22,309 nt of DNA from Sporosarcina sp. GTDB taxonomy: Bacteria; Bacillota; Bacilli; Bacillales_A; Planococcaceae. Numbering within the stretch: the first letter of the stretch is position 1; every line of letters starts with the position of its first letter. This document shows positions 1 to 6,877 of the stretch, one piece after another. Below the pieces are notes generated by a model. The model was not told the origin of the DNA and made no database searches. It saw nothing but the letters and a program-made list of their open reading frames with translations. Position numbers and translations under genes: made by a program. Location: positions 1 through 22,309 of the forward strand of contig JARIDM010000033.1 in assembly GCA_029263945.1 (NCBI GenBank), read 5' to 3'.

Positions 1-53
1 GGGGATTGATTGTTCATGTTTTGTGTAATTGCATCTCGAATTTGAAAATCCAT
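1..53 (-). CDS. sspI: Small acid-soluble spore protein SspI, N-terminal fragment (partial)
   Basis: Only the first 17 codons lie in the window; the gene runs off the left edge. The reverse strand reads MDFQIRDAITQNMNNQS, which resembles the start of SspI, a minor alpha/beta-independent small acid-soluble protein of the spore core. The ATG is at 53-51 and an AGGAGG ribosome site lies at 67-62, 8 bases upstream, so this is a real translation start. Position supports the call: in B. subtilis sspI is divergent from ysgA and next to pheST, as here. Such genes are normally read by the forespore factor sigma-G; I could not identify a convincing sigma-G promoter in the 90 bases between the two start codons. 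Family membership rests on a short N-terminus plus synteny. Confidence 0.7.
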   Translation of the reverse strand, partial: MDFQIRDAITQNMNNQS

Positions 54-145
54 CGTATCAGCCTCCTGCATACATATTGCACACATTTATCGCCAACTAT
101 ACCATCATTTGATACACTAAGAAGAAAAAGGGGTAACCATCACTT

Positions 146-910
146 ATGAAACGCATTGAATCCATACAAAACGCACTCGTCAAACATTGGAAAAAACTCG
201 TTCAGACGAGGAAAGAACGGGATCAGTCAAAAGAATTTATACTAGAAGGCTTTCATCTCGTTGAAGAAGCGTTAAAACAACGAGACAGCTTCTTAACGTT
301 AATTAAACGTGAGGATGTTGAACTCCCCTCTCATTGGCAGACACAAGAAGTTCAAATCATTGAAGTCAATGCAGCTGTCGCGAATGAAATTGCGGAGACG
401 GGAAGCTCGCAAGGTGTTTTTGCGCATTGTAAACAACCCCAAAGTGGTGAGACATTACAAGGCCATTGGAAGAAGTTGTTACTCATTGATTCCGTACAAG
501 ATCCCGGTAACCTAGGAACGATGATAAGAACAGCGGATGCAGCAGGAATGGATGCTGTTATTTTAGGCAAAGGAACTGTAGACCCATTTAGTCCTAAAAC
601 TGTACGCTCGGCACAAGGGTCACATTTTAACATTCCGCTTATTAGGGGAGAGCTACAAGAATTTGTACGACAATTAAAAGCGACTAATATTCCTGTTTTC
701 GGAACAGGGCTCACAAATGCTGTAGATTATTTAAATGTTGAAATAGAAGGGGCCTTTGCGGTTATTCTAGGAAATGAGGGCAGTGGTGTGCACCCTGAAC
801 TTCTTTCACAAACAGATAAAAACGTCAAAATTCCGATGTACGGCAAAGCTGAATCATTAAATGTAGCAGTAGCCACGGGTATTCTTTTATATACCTATAA
901 AAGTAAATAA
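146..910 (+). CDS. rlmP: 23S rRNA 2'-O-methyltransferase RlmP (YsgA), SPOUT/TrmH family
   Basis: A 254-residue SpoU/TrmH-family RNA methyltransferase. The N-terminal ~100 residues form the L30e-like RNA-binding domain. The C-terminal SPOUT domain has all three family motifs: NLGTMIRTADAAG at about 122-134 (with the conserved Arg128), ILGNEGSGV at about 208-215, and IPMYGKAESLNVAVA at about 229-243, which forms the trefoil knot that binds S-adenosylmethionine. The B. subtilis gene at this locus, ysgA, is the RlmP enzyme that makes 2'-O-methylguanosine in the A-loop of 23S rRNA (Gm2553 in B. subtilis). The symbol is assigned by synteny plus family, so another TrmH paralogue such as a RlmB-type enzyme is the main alternative. 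The ATG follows a purine-rich AAAAAGGGG at 125-133. It stands alone, divergent from sspI and followed by the pheST promoter. Confidence 0.85.
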   Translation: MKRIESIQNALVKHWKKLVQTRKERDQSKEFILEGFHLVEEALKQRDSFLTLIKREDVELPSHWQTQEVQIIEVNAAVANEIAETGSSQGVFAHCKQPQSGETLQGHWKKLLLIDSVQDPGNLGTMIRTADAAGMDAVILGKGTVDPFSPKTVRSAQGSHFNIPLIRGELQEFVRQLKATNIPVFGTGLTNAVDYLNVEIEGAFAVILGNEGSGVHPELLSQTDKNVKIPMYGKAESLNVAVATGILLYTYKSK

Positions 911-922
911 TTATTTCCTTTG

Positions 923-951
923 TTGATGAACCTTTCATAATCGGGTATACT
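923..951 (+). promoter_or_regulatory. Sigma-A promoter for the pheST T-box leader
   Basis: A TTGATG -35 box (923-928) and a TATACT -10 box (946-951) are separated by exactly 17 bases. Transcription would begin near 958, just before the T-box leader. This is one of the best promoter matches in the window. Confidence 0.8.
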
Positions 952-957
952 GAGTTA

Positions 958-1218
958 CAGCAAAGAAAAATAGCATGGACTGGGAAGAGTATATAAGTGA
1001 GAAATCGACAGGGATTTTGCAGCTTGACTGAAACTGCAATTGGATTTTGTTTATAGACGTTCACCCCACGAGCTGCCGCCAGGACTAGAGAAATCTATAA
1101 AGGTGTGCCGGTTACGGACCGTTATTCCGATTTGAGAGATTTCGTCTATAAGTGATGAAATAATCAGGGTGGTACCGCGAAAATACGTCCTCGTCCCTTT
1201 TATAGGGGCGGGGTTTTT
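958..1218 (+). promoter_or_regulatory. T-box leader (tRNA-Phe-responsive) upstream of pheS
   Basis: The diagnostic T-box AGGGTGGTACCGCG is at 1166-1179. It is followed by the competing intrinsic terminator: arm 1189-1198 pairs with 1204-1213 (10 pairs including G-U), then TTTTT at 1214-1218. The Stem I apical hairpin pairs TTGCAG (1017-1022) with CTGCAA (1034-1039). A TTC followed by A at 1060-1062 is the likely specifier codon for Phe, matching the gene it controls; a second TTC near 1125 lies in what looks like the Stem III region and is less likely. In this family uncharged tRNA pairs its anticodon with the specifier and its NCCA end with the T-box bulge, stabilising the antiterminator so that pheST is read. 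The T-box call is secure; the specifier assignment is by eye. Confidence 0.95.
1189..1218 (+). terminator. T-box conditional terminator
   Basis: CCTCGTCCCT (1189-1198) pairs with AGGGGCGGGG (1204-1213) around a short loop, followed by five Ts. The 5' arm overlaps the region following the T-box, so formation is mutually exclusive with the antiterminator. Confidence 0.85.
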
Positions 1219-1266
1219 GTATTTACCAAAATGTGTAATGGTGATTTTAGGAAGGAGAATGAACAA

Positions 1267-2304
1267 ATGGAACAACAATTAAATGAATTAAAAGCGCGTG
1301 TACTTGCACGCATCCAAGAAGCGACTAATTTAAAAGACTTAAATGAAGTTCGCGTTGCTTATTTAGGAAGAAAAGGTCCGATAACAGATCTATTAAAAGG
1401 GATGGGGAAATTACCCGCAGAAGAACGACCGAAAATGGGGGCACTCGTCAATGTTGTGCGTGAATCGGTAACAGAAGTACTCGAAGCACGTATGGCGAAG
1501 CTTGAAGAAGCAGCCATCAATGAACAACTGGCAAAAGAAGCAATAGACGTTACACTACCTGGAAGACCTGCGAGAACAGGGAATCATCACCCACTCACGC
1601 GTGTTGTTGAAGACATTGAGGATTTCTTTATTAGCATGGGCTATGAAGTTGCGGAAGGGCCAGAAGTTGAGAAAGATTACTACAACTTTGAAGCGCTTAA
1701 TTTGCCGAAAGGACACCCTGCACGTGATATGCAAGATTCGTTCTATATTTCAGAAGAGGTATTACTGCGTACACACACTTCTCCGGTACAAGCACGTACG
1801 ATGGAAGCAAAAGGCGGCGCGCCAATTAAAATTATTTGTCCTGGAAAAGTGTACCGTCGGGATAGCGATGATGCGACACACTCTCATCAATTTACACAAA
1901 TTGAGGGGCTTGTTCTCGGTACAGATATCCGTATGAGCGATTTAAAAGGGACACTTTCTTTATTTGCGAAGGAAATGTTCGGGGATGACCGTGAAATTCG
2001 TCTACGCCCAAGTTTCTTCCCGTTTACAGAACCATCTGTTGAAATGGACATTTCTTGTTTCAAATGCGGCGGTGATGGCTGTAACGTTTGTAAGAAAACA
2101 GGTTGGATTGAAATTCTAGGTGCAGGAATGGTGCATCCAAACGTTCTTGAAATGGCTGGTTATGACCCAGCTGTTACAACAGGATTTGCATTTGGAATGG
2201 GCCCTGAACGAATTGCGATGTTGAAATACGGGGTAGAAGACATTCGTCATTTCTATACGAATGACGTTCGTTTTGTCTCACAATTTCACCGGACAGAAGC
2301 ATAA
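1267..2304 (+). CDS. pheS: Phenylalanyl-tRNA synthetase alpha subunit
   Basis: PheS is the catalytic alpha subunit of the (alpha-beta)2 PheRS, a class II synthetase that charges tRNA-Phe in the cytoplasm. I start at ATG 1267 (345 residues, close to the usual ~344 of Bacillales), because AAGGAG lies at 1252-1257 with good spacing; the frame is open upstream to 1231 but that part lies just behind the T-box terminator. The N-terminal ~85 residues are the coiled-coil tRNA-binding arm. The catalytic core shows motif 2 (KVYRRDSDDATHSHQF), FTEPSVEMDI, and motif 3 (GFAFGMGPERIAML). A CxxC-type cluster (CFKCGGDGCNVC) precedes GWIEILGAGMVHP, as in many Firmicute PheS. The first gene of the pheST operon; 12 bases separate it from pheT. 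Confidence 0.98.
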   Translation: MEQQLNELKARVLARIQEATNLKDLNEVRVAYLGRKGPITDLLKGMGKLPAEERPKMGALVNVVRESVTEVLEARMAKLEEAAINEQLAKEAIDVTLPGRPARTGNHHPLTRVVEDIEDFFISMGYEVAEGPEVEKDYYNFEALNLPKGHPARDMQDSFYISEEVLLRTHTSPVQARTMEAKGGAPIKIICPGKVYRRDSDDATHSHQFTQIEGLVLGTDIRMSDLKGTLSLFAKEMFGDDREIRLRPSFFPFTEPSVEMDISCFKCGGDGCNVCKKTGWIEILGAGMVHPNVLEMAGYDPAVTTGFAFGMGPERIAMLKYGVEDIRHFYTNDVRFVSQFHRTEA

Positions 2305-2316
2305 GGAGGAAAATAC

Positions 2317-4728
2317 ATGTTAGTTTCTACGAAATGGCTAAAAGAGTATGTCAATATAGAAGGTATTCCAGTTGAAGAACTGGCAGAAAAAATTACGCGT
2401 TCGGGAATCGAAGTAGACGCAGTCATTGATCGATCACAAGGAATGACAAATGTAGTTGTTGGACATATTCTTGAGTGTGTGCAACATCCAGACGCTGATA
2501 AACTGCGTATTTGTCAAGTAGATGTTGGGAGCGAAACGACGCAAATTATTTGTGGTGCACCGAACGTTGCCAAAGATCAGAAAGTAATCGTCGCGCGTCC
2601 TGGCGCAGTCCTTCCAGGAAACTTCAAAATCAAAAAAGCAAAACTACGCGGAGAAGAATCTCATGGGATGATTTGTTCGCTACAAGAACTTGCGATTGAA
2701 GGGAAACTTGTCCCGAAAGCATATGCAGAAGGCATTTATGTACTTCCTGAAGATGCAGTGGTCGGGGAAGATGCGCTCGCTATTCTTGGATTAGATGACA
2801 CAGTTTTTGAATTCGATTTGACACCAAATCGCTCGGACGCACTTAGTATGTTAGGCGTTGCCTATGAAGTAGGGGCCATTTTATCTGAAGAGATACAACT
2901 CCCATCAAACATTTATGAATCTTCAACGGAAAAAGCGCAAGACCTAGTAAAGTTAACAATTGAAGCGAAAGAAGAAAATCCGCTTTATATTGCCAAAGTC
3001 ATTAAAAATGTCAAAGTTGCTGAATCTCCATTATGGCTACAAAATCGTTTAATGGCTGCAGGCATCCGTCCACATAATAACGTTGTCGATATTACGAATT
3101 TTGTACTTATGGAATATGGTCAGCCGCTTCATGCTTTCGACTTAGACCGTATCGGTACGGGCGAAATTGTTGTACGCATGGCACGAGAAGGCGAAAAAAT
3201 GACGACGTTAGATGATGCAGAACGGTCGCTACACCCTCATCATTTAGTCATTACAAATGGCAAGGAACCGATTGCGCTTGCGGGTGTAATGGGTGGACTG
3301 AATACTGAAGTACATGACGGCACGACAACGATTGTGCTTGAATCAGCTTATTTTGCACCAGGAATTGTTCGTAAAGCAGCAAGAGAATTAGGGCTGCAAA
3401 GCGATGCCAGTACGCGTTTTGAAAAAGGCGTAGACCCCAATCGTGTGGCGGCCGCGGCTGAACGTGCTGCACAGTTACTAGCAGAACTCGCAGGTGGGGA
3501 AGTATTAGCAGGAGACGTCACGCATGATACCCTTGATAAGTCACCCGTACAAATTACGATTTCACCAGATTATATTAACAGCCGTCTTGGGATGAAAATA
3601 TCGCTTGAAGAAATGCTTGCGATTTTAGAAAGATTGAAATTCCCAACAGAAGCTGTAAACGGCCAACTTGTCATTCATGCGCCAACACGTAGACAAGACA
3701 TCCGTATTAAAGAAGATGTGATTGAAGAAATTGCGAGAATGTATGGCTATGATCATATTCCAATGACGTTGCCGATTACTGAATCGACGCCAGGTGGTTT
3801 AACGCCATATCAAGAAAAACGCCGTACCGTTAAACGTTTCCTTGAAGGGGCAGGCCTTTACGAATCACTAACGTATTCATTAACGTCAGAAAGAGCAGCA
3901 CAAACTTATGCATTAGAAACAGCACCCATGACGAAGTTGCTCATGCCAATTAGTGAAGAGCGCGGTGTACTTCGTCAAAGTATAATCCCTCATTTACTAG
4001 AGGCAGCAACTTATAACGTCGCAAGACGCAATGAGTCTGTTGCGTTATATGAGATTAGTTCTGTATTTCTTGATGAAGAGGCAGATGGTCTGCCAAAAGA
4101 AATTGCTCATATTGCAGCAGTGCTGACAGGAAAATGGGTTGACCATGCATGGCAAGCTGAAACGAAGCCGGTTGATTTCTTCGTGCTTAAAGGAATCGTT
4201 GAAGGGATGATGGACAGTCTGGGTCTTGTTGAAGGCTTAACATTTGAACAAGCAAAACTAGATGGTATGCATCCAGGGCGTACGGCAAATATTTATCACG
4301 ACAATAAACGTATCGGTTTCATCGGACAAATTCATCCGACGGAACAAAATAAACGTGATCTAAAAGATACGTATGTGATGGAAATGAATTTGGATAAGAT
4401 TCTCACAATCGACACGGCAGAACTACTTTACACGCCGATTCCACGCCATCCGTCGATCTCGAGGGATATTGCACTCGTTGTTTCAAGTGAAACGTCCGCA
4501 GGAAAACTGCAGGAAGTGATTCAACGCGCAGGTGGGAAATTATTGACAGCCGTTAAGTTGTTCGATCTTTACGAAGGCGCCAATGTAGAAGATGGGAAGA
4601 AGTCACTTGCTTTCTCATTGAAGTATCAAGATCCTGAAAGGACACTTACAGACGATGAAGTTGTCAAAGCTCATGAAAAAGTGTTAGCAGCATTAACTTC
4701 TGAAGCTGGCGCATTACTAAGAGGGTAA
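2317..4728 (+). CDS. pheT: Phenylalanyl-tRNA synthetase beta subunit
   Basis: The 803-residue beta subunit of PheRS, the usual bacterial length. Visible domains in order: N-terminal fold plus an EMAP/OB-type tRNA-binding domain at about 40-150 (VVVGHILECVQHPDADKLRICQVDVG), the B3/B4 editing domain at about 210-400 (which in the family hydrolyses mis-charged Tyr-tRNA-Phe), the B5 DNA-binding-like domain at about 405-475, a catalytic-like core, and the C-terminal ferredoxin-fold anticodon-binding domain at about 710-803 (RHPSISRDIALVV near its start). AAGGAGG at 2303-2309 overlaps the pheS stop codon, so the two are translated as a pair, which fits the 1:1 complex. Expression is set by the upstream T-box leader. 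The gene ends 30 bases before a strong terminator. No anomalies seen. Confidence 0.98.
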   Translation: MLVSTKWLKEYVNIEGIPVEELAEKITRSGIEVDAVIDRSQGMTNVVVGHILECVQHPDADKLRICQVDVGSETTQIICGAPNVAKDQKVIVARPGAVLPGNFKIKKAKLRGEESHGMICSLQELAIEGKLVPKAYAEGIYVLPEDAVVGEDALAILGLDDTVFEFDLTPNRSDALSMLGVAYEVGAILSEEIQLPSNIYESSTEKAQDLVKLTIEAKEENPLYIAKVIKNVKVAESPLWLQNRLMAAGIRPHNNVVDITNFVLMEYGQPLHAFDLDRIGTGEIVVRMAREGEKMTTLDDAERSLHPHHLVITNGKEPIALAGVMGGLNTEVHDGTTTIVLESAYFAPGIVRKAARELGLQSDASTRFEKGVDPNRVAAAAERAAQLLAELAGGEVLAGDVTHDTLDKSPVQITISPDYINSRLGMKISLEEMLAILERLKFPTEAVNGQLVIHAPTRRQDIRIKEDVIEEIARMYGYDHIPMTLPITESTPGGLTPYQEKRRTVKRFLEGAGLYESLTYSLTSERAAQTYALETAPMTKLLMPISEERGVLRQSIIPHLLEAATYNVARRNESVALYEISSVFLDEEADGLPKEIAHIAAVLTGKWVDHAWQAETKPVDFFVLKGIVEGMMDSLGLVEGLTFEQAKLDGMHPGRTANIYHDNKRIGFIGQIHPTEQNKRDLKDTYVMEMNLDKILTIDTAELLYTPIPRHPSISRDIALVVSSETSAGKLQEVIQRAGGKLLTAVKLFDLYEGANVEDGKKSLAFSLKYQDPERTLTDDEVVKAHEKVLAALTSEAGALLRG

Positions 4729-4757
4729 ATAGATTCAACTGTACGTTTGCAAAATAA

Positions 4758-4799
4758 CTAACTTGGTCATTCTAAATGAATGGTCGAGTTGGTTTTTTT
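4758..4799 (+). terminator. Intrinsic terminator of pheST
   Basis: Arm 4758-4772 pairs with 4778-4792 (15 pairs, several G-U, loop TAAAT at 4773-4777), followed by seven Ts at 4793-4799. Confidence 0.9.
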
Positions 4800-4823
4800 C
4801 ATAGGATAGGAAGTATACAATAT

Positions 4824-4851
4824 TTGAAAGTACCGTTTGATATTGCATAAT
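4824..4851 (+). promoter_or_regulatory. Probable sigma-A promoter of purU
   Basis: TTGAAA (4824-4829) and CATAAT (4846-4851) are separated by 16 bases. The first ATG of the open frame (4850) falls inside this -10 box, which argues that translation starts later, at 4889. Confidence 0.6.
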
Positions 4852-4888
4852 GAAACGTCAACTTTTTAAGAATAGGGGACCAGAGAAA

Positions 4889-5797
4889 ATGTTTATGGAA
4901 ACGAAACGCAAAATGAAAAGAGAATCATTAAATAAAGAACGAGAAAACCAAGGACGGTTACTAGTGAAATGTCCAGACAAGCCTGGTATTGTGTCAATTT
5001 TATCGACTTTTTTACATAATTACGATGCCAATATTATTGAGTCTAGTCAGTATTCTAGTGATCCAGAAGACGGCATGTTTTTCATTCGCATCGCATTTCA
5101 TGCTGAAAACTTATTAGCAAAGTCAGCACAAATGGAGAAAGAATTCGCAGCAATCGCTACGCAACATTTAATGGAATTCCAGTTCACGTATTGGAACGAA
5201 CGAATGCGTTCTGCTATATTCGTTTCTAAAGAACCGCATTGCCTAGTAGAGCTTTTATGGGAGTGGCAAAATGGCGACTTAGATACAGATCTTGTCGTTG
5301 TCATTAGTAATCATGAGGATGCGAGAGGAATGGTAGAGGCATTGGGCATTCCTTTCCACTATATTCCTGCCAATAAAGACATTCGACAACAAGTAGAAGC
5401 CGAGCAAATCCGTTTAATGGAAGAGTACGAAATCGATTTATTAATTCTTGCGCGCTATATGCAAATCTTGACGCCTGAATTTGTCAATCATTTTAAGAAT
5501 CGTATTATTAATATTCACCACTCATTTCTTCCAGCATTTATTGGTGCGGGTCCATACGAGCGTGCGTATGAGCGTGGTGTGAAGTTAATTGGCGCTACCT
5601 CTCACTATGTGACGAATGACTTGGATGAGGGACCAATTATTGAGCAAGATGTAGAACGAGTGGATCACCGAGATCATGTTGTGGATTTAAAGAAAATAGG
5701 CCGACAAATTGAGCGACGCGTTCTTGTGAAAGCTGTAAAATGGCATCTTGAGAATCGAATCATTGTGGAAGGGAATAAAACAATAGTCTTTCATTAA
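4889..5797 (+). CDS. purU: Formyltetrahydrofolate deformylase
   Basis: PurU hydrolyses 10-formyl-THF to THF and formate, balancing the one-carbon pool and supplying formate for purine synthesis. With the start at ATG 4889 the protein is 302 residues, close to the ~300 of Bacillus homologues. That start has AGGGG at 4874-4878, while the earlier in-frame ATG at 4850 lies inside the predicted -10 box. Domains: an N-terminal ACT domain at about 22-100 (LLVKCPDKPGIVSILSTFL) and a formyltransferase-fold domain at about 105-295. The catalytic triad of the family is visible as Asn208, His210 (in INIHHSFLPAF) and Asp246 (in NDLDEGPI). A single-gene transcription unit with its own promoter and terminator, between pheT and ahpC. 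In B. subtilis the homologue is elsewhere. Confidence 0.95.
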   Translation: MFMETKRKMKRESLNKERENQGRLLVKCPDKPGIVSILSTFLHNYDANIIESSQYSSDPEDGMFFIRIAFHAENLLAKSAQMEKEFAAIATQHLMEFQFTYWNERMRSAIFVSKEPHCLVELLWEWQNGDLDTDLVVVISNHEDARGMVEALGIPFHYIPANKDIRQQVEAEQIRLMEEYEIDLLILARYMQILTPEFVNHFKNRIINIHHSFLPAFIGAGPYERAYERGVKLIGATSHYVTNDLDEGPIIEQDVERVDHRDHVVDLKKIGRQIERRVLVKAVKWHLENRIIVEGNKTIVFH

Positions 5798-5807
5798 CGC
5801 TTTTTTA

Positions 5808-5850
5808 ACACCGTTGGCCATGCGATTCAAAGTCGAATGGCCAACGGTGT
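5808..5850 (+). terminator. Intrinsic terminator of purU
   Basis: A perfect 14-base stem (5808-5821 with 5837-5850) flanks a 15-base interval that itself folds (CGATT 5823-5827 with AGTCG 5831-5835, one wobble). Only a modest T tract (TTCTTATTGTT) follows. The T run lies on the 5' side, so it is not a good minus-strand terminator. Confidence 0.75.
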
Positions 5851-6068
5851 TTCTTATTGTTCAAAGTAAAGATCAAACTTCATTTTAACTAGTTGGAAAA
5901 ATCCGTCTATTGCGAAATCTATTAACTTAATGAGAATAGTTGAGACTGCAATAGGCTCGATTTCTTTCTTTTTAATGAAAATAGGGGTACATTAATGATA
6001 GCAGGATAAATTATAACAAGTGTAAACAGTACACATATGTGAAGTAAATTCGCATGGAAGTATAACAC
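5851..6068. other. Gene-free AT-rich stretch upstream of the ahpC promoter
   Basis: This part of the 424-base gap between purU and ahpC has no open frame with a ribosome site on either strand and no strong hairpin. Beyond the regulatory region starting at 6069, listed separately, I see nothing recognisable in it. Confidence 0.6.
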
Positions 6069-6097
6069 TTGACAATTAAACAGTTCTATATGATAAT
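6069..6097 (+). promoter_or_regulatory. Sigma-A promoter of ahpCF
   Basis: A perfect TTGACA -35 (6069-6074) and GATAAT -10 (6092-6097) with 17-base spacing, 125 bases before the ahpC start. The -10 box is embedded in a Fur/PerR-type palindrome, so binding of that regulator would block RNA polymerase. The 5' untranslated leader would be about 115 bases. Confidence 0.8.
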
Positions 6098-6105
6098 GAT
6101 TATTG
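6091..6105. promoter_or_regulatory. Fur/PerR-family operator 1 (7-1-7 box) over the ahpC -10
   Basis: TGATAATGATTATTG matches the Fur 7-1-7 consensus TGATAATNATTATCA at all but the last two bases, and the PerR consensus TTATAATNATTATAA at all but three. PerR is the known repressor of ahpCF in Bacillus; Fur, PerR and Zur boxes cannot be separated safely by eye. Confidence 0.65.
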
Positions 6106-6107
6106 AA

Positions 6108-6122
6108 TTAGAATTATTATAG
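6108..6122. promoter_or_regulatory. PerR-type operator 2 downstream of the ahpC -10
   Basis: TTAGAATTATTATAG matches the PerR box TTATAATNATTATAA at 12 of 14 fixed positions. It lies at about +4 to +18 relative to the expected start of transcription, a repressing position. Only 2 bases separate it from operator 1, which would allow two dimers side by side. Confidence 0.6.
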
Positions 6123-6221
6123 TTAAGCGTTTTGGCAAAAAGAAAAAAATTCCTTTAGTTTAGGTTTATAAAAGATTGCTTACACTAACTATAATAAAAC
6201 AATACTTAGGAGGATTTTATT

Positions 6222-6791
6222 ATGTCACAAATTGGTAAAACAGTAGAATCATTTAAAGCATCAGCATACAACGCAGGGAACGGAGAATTCATCGATGTTA
6301 CAGATGAGAACCTAAAAGGAAAATGGAGCATTGTTTGCTTCTACCCAGCTGACTTCACATTCGTTTGTCCAACTGAACTTGAAGATCTTCAAAAAGAATA
6401 TGATACATTAAAAGCTTTAGATGTTGAAGTATACTCAGTTTCAACAGATACACACTTTACACATAAAGCTTGGCACGATCATTCAGATGCAATTAGTACG
6501 CTTCGTTACATTATGATTGGAGACCCTTCACAAAAAATTTCACGCAACTTCGATGTATTAGATGAAGAAGCAGGAATGGCACAACGTGGTACATTCATTA
6601 TCGATCCAGACGGTGTGATTCAAGCTGCAGAAATTAATGCAGATGGAATTGGTCGTGACGCAAGTACACTTGTTGGTAAAGTTAAAGCGGCACAATATGT
6701 ACGCAACAACCCAGGTGAAGTTTGCCCAGCTAAATGGGAAGAAGGCTCAGAAACACTGAAACCAAGCCTTGACCTAGTAGGGAAAATCTAA
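6222..6791 (+). CDS. ahpC: Alkyl hydroperoxide reductase peroxiredoxin subunit C
   Basis: A 189-residue typical 2-Cys peroxiredoxin (AhpC/Prx1 group) that reduces hydrogen peroxide and organic hydroperoxides in the cytoplasm. The peroxidatic cysteine is Cys49 in FTFVCPTELE and the resolving cysteine is Cys168 in GEVCPAKWEEG; the catalytic Pro, Thr and later Arg surroundings are conserved (YPADFTFVCPTE). The N-terminus MSQIGKTVESFKASAYNAG is typical of Bacillus AhpC. AGGAGG at 6208-6213 sits 8 bases before the ATG. It forms an operon with ahpF, which re-reduces it. A hairpin between the genes (6798-6821) probably sets AhpC above AhpF. Regulation by a Fur-family protein, most likely PerR, is inferred from the boxes upstream. 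Confidence 0.97.
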   Translation: MSQIGKTVESFKASAYNAGNGEFIDVTDENLKGKWSIVCFYPADFTFVCPTELEDLQKEYDTLKALDVEVYSVSTDTHFTHKAWHDHSDAISTLRYIMIGDPSQKISRNFDVLDEEAGMAQRGTFIIDPDGVIQAAEINADGIGRDASTLVGKVKAAQYVRNNPGEVCPAKWEEGSETLKPSLDLVGKI

Positions 6792-6797
6792 GTAAGT

Positions 6798-6827
6798 TAG
6801 CGGAGATAGCCATCTCCGCTATTATTT
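6798..6827 (+). terminator. Intercistronic hairpin (attenuator or partial terminator) between ahpC and ahpF
   Basis: TAGCGGAGAT (6798-6807) pairs perfectly with ATCTCCGCTA (6812-6821) around a four-base loop, followed by TTATTTT. No promoter is evident between it and ahpF, so it likely passes some transcripts and lowers ahpF relative to ahpC, or protects the ahpC 3' end. Confidence 0.65.
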
Positions 6828-6877
6828 TACATAAGAAAAGTGCGGTGTAATAAAAAAACTTTAGGAGTTTGATAATT

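Noticed and set aside
352..714. Long minus-strand frame within rlmP, and similar frames opposite ahpF, polX, pheT and the EAL gene
   Set aside because: They are shadows of strongly conserved plus-strand genes, lack ribosome sites, and their translations show no domain pattern.
4850..4888. purU start at ATG 4850
   Set aside because: This ATG overlaps the predicted -10 box and has no ribosome site; 4889 gives the usual length.
6176..6195. Second ahpC promoter (TTGCTT ... TATAAT)
   Set aside because: The boxes are only 8 bases apart; no suitable -35 lies 16-18 bases before the TATAAT at 6190.
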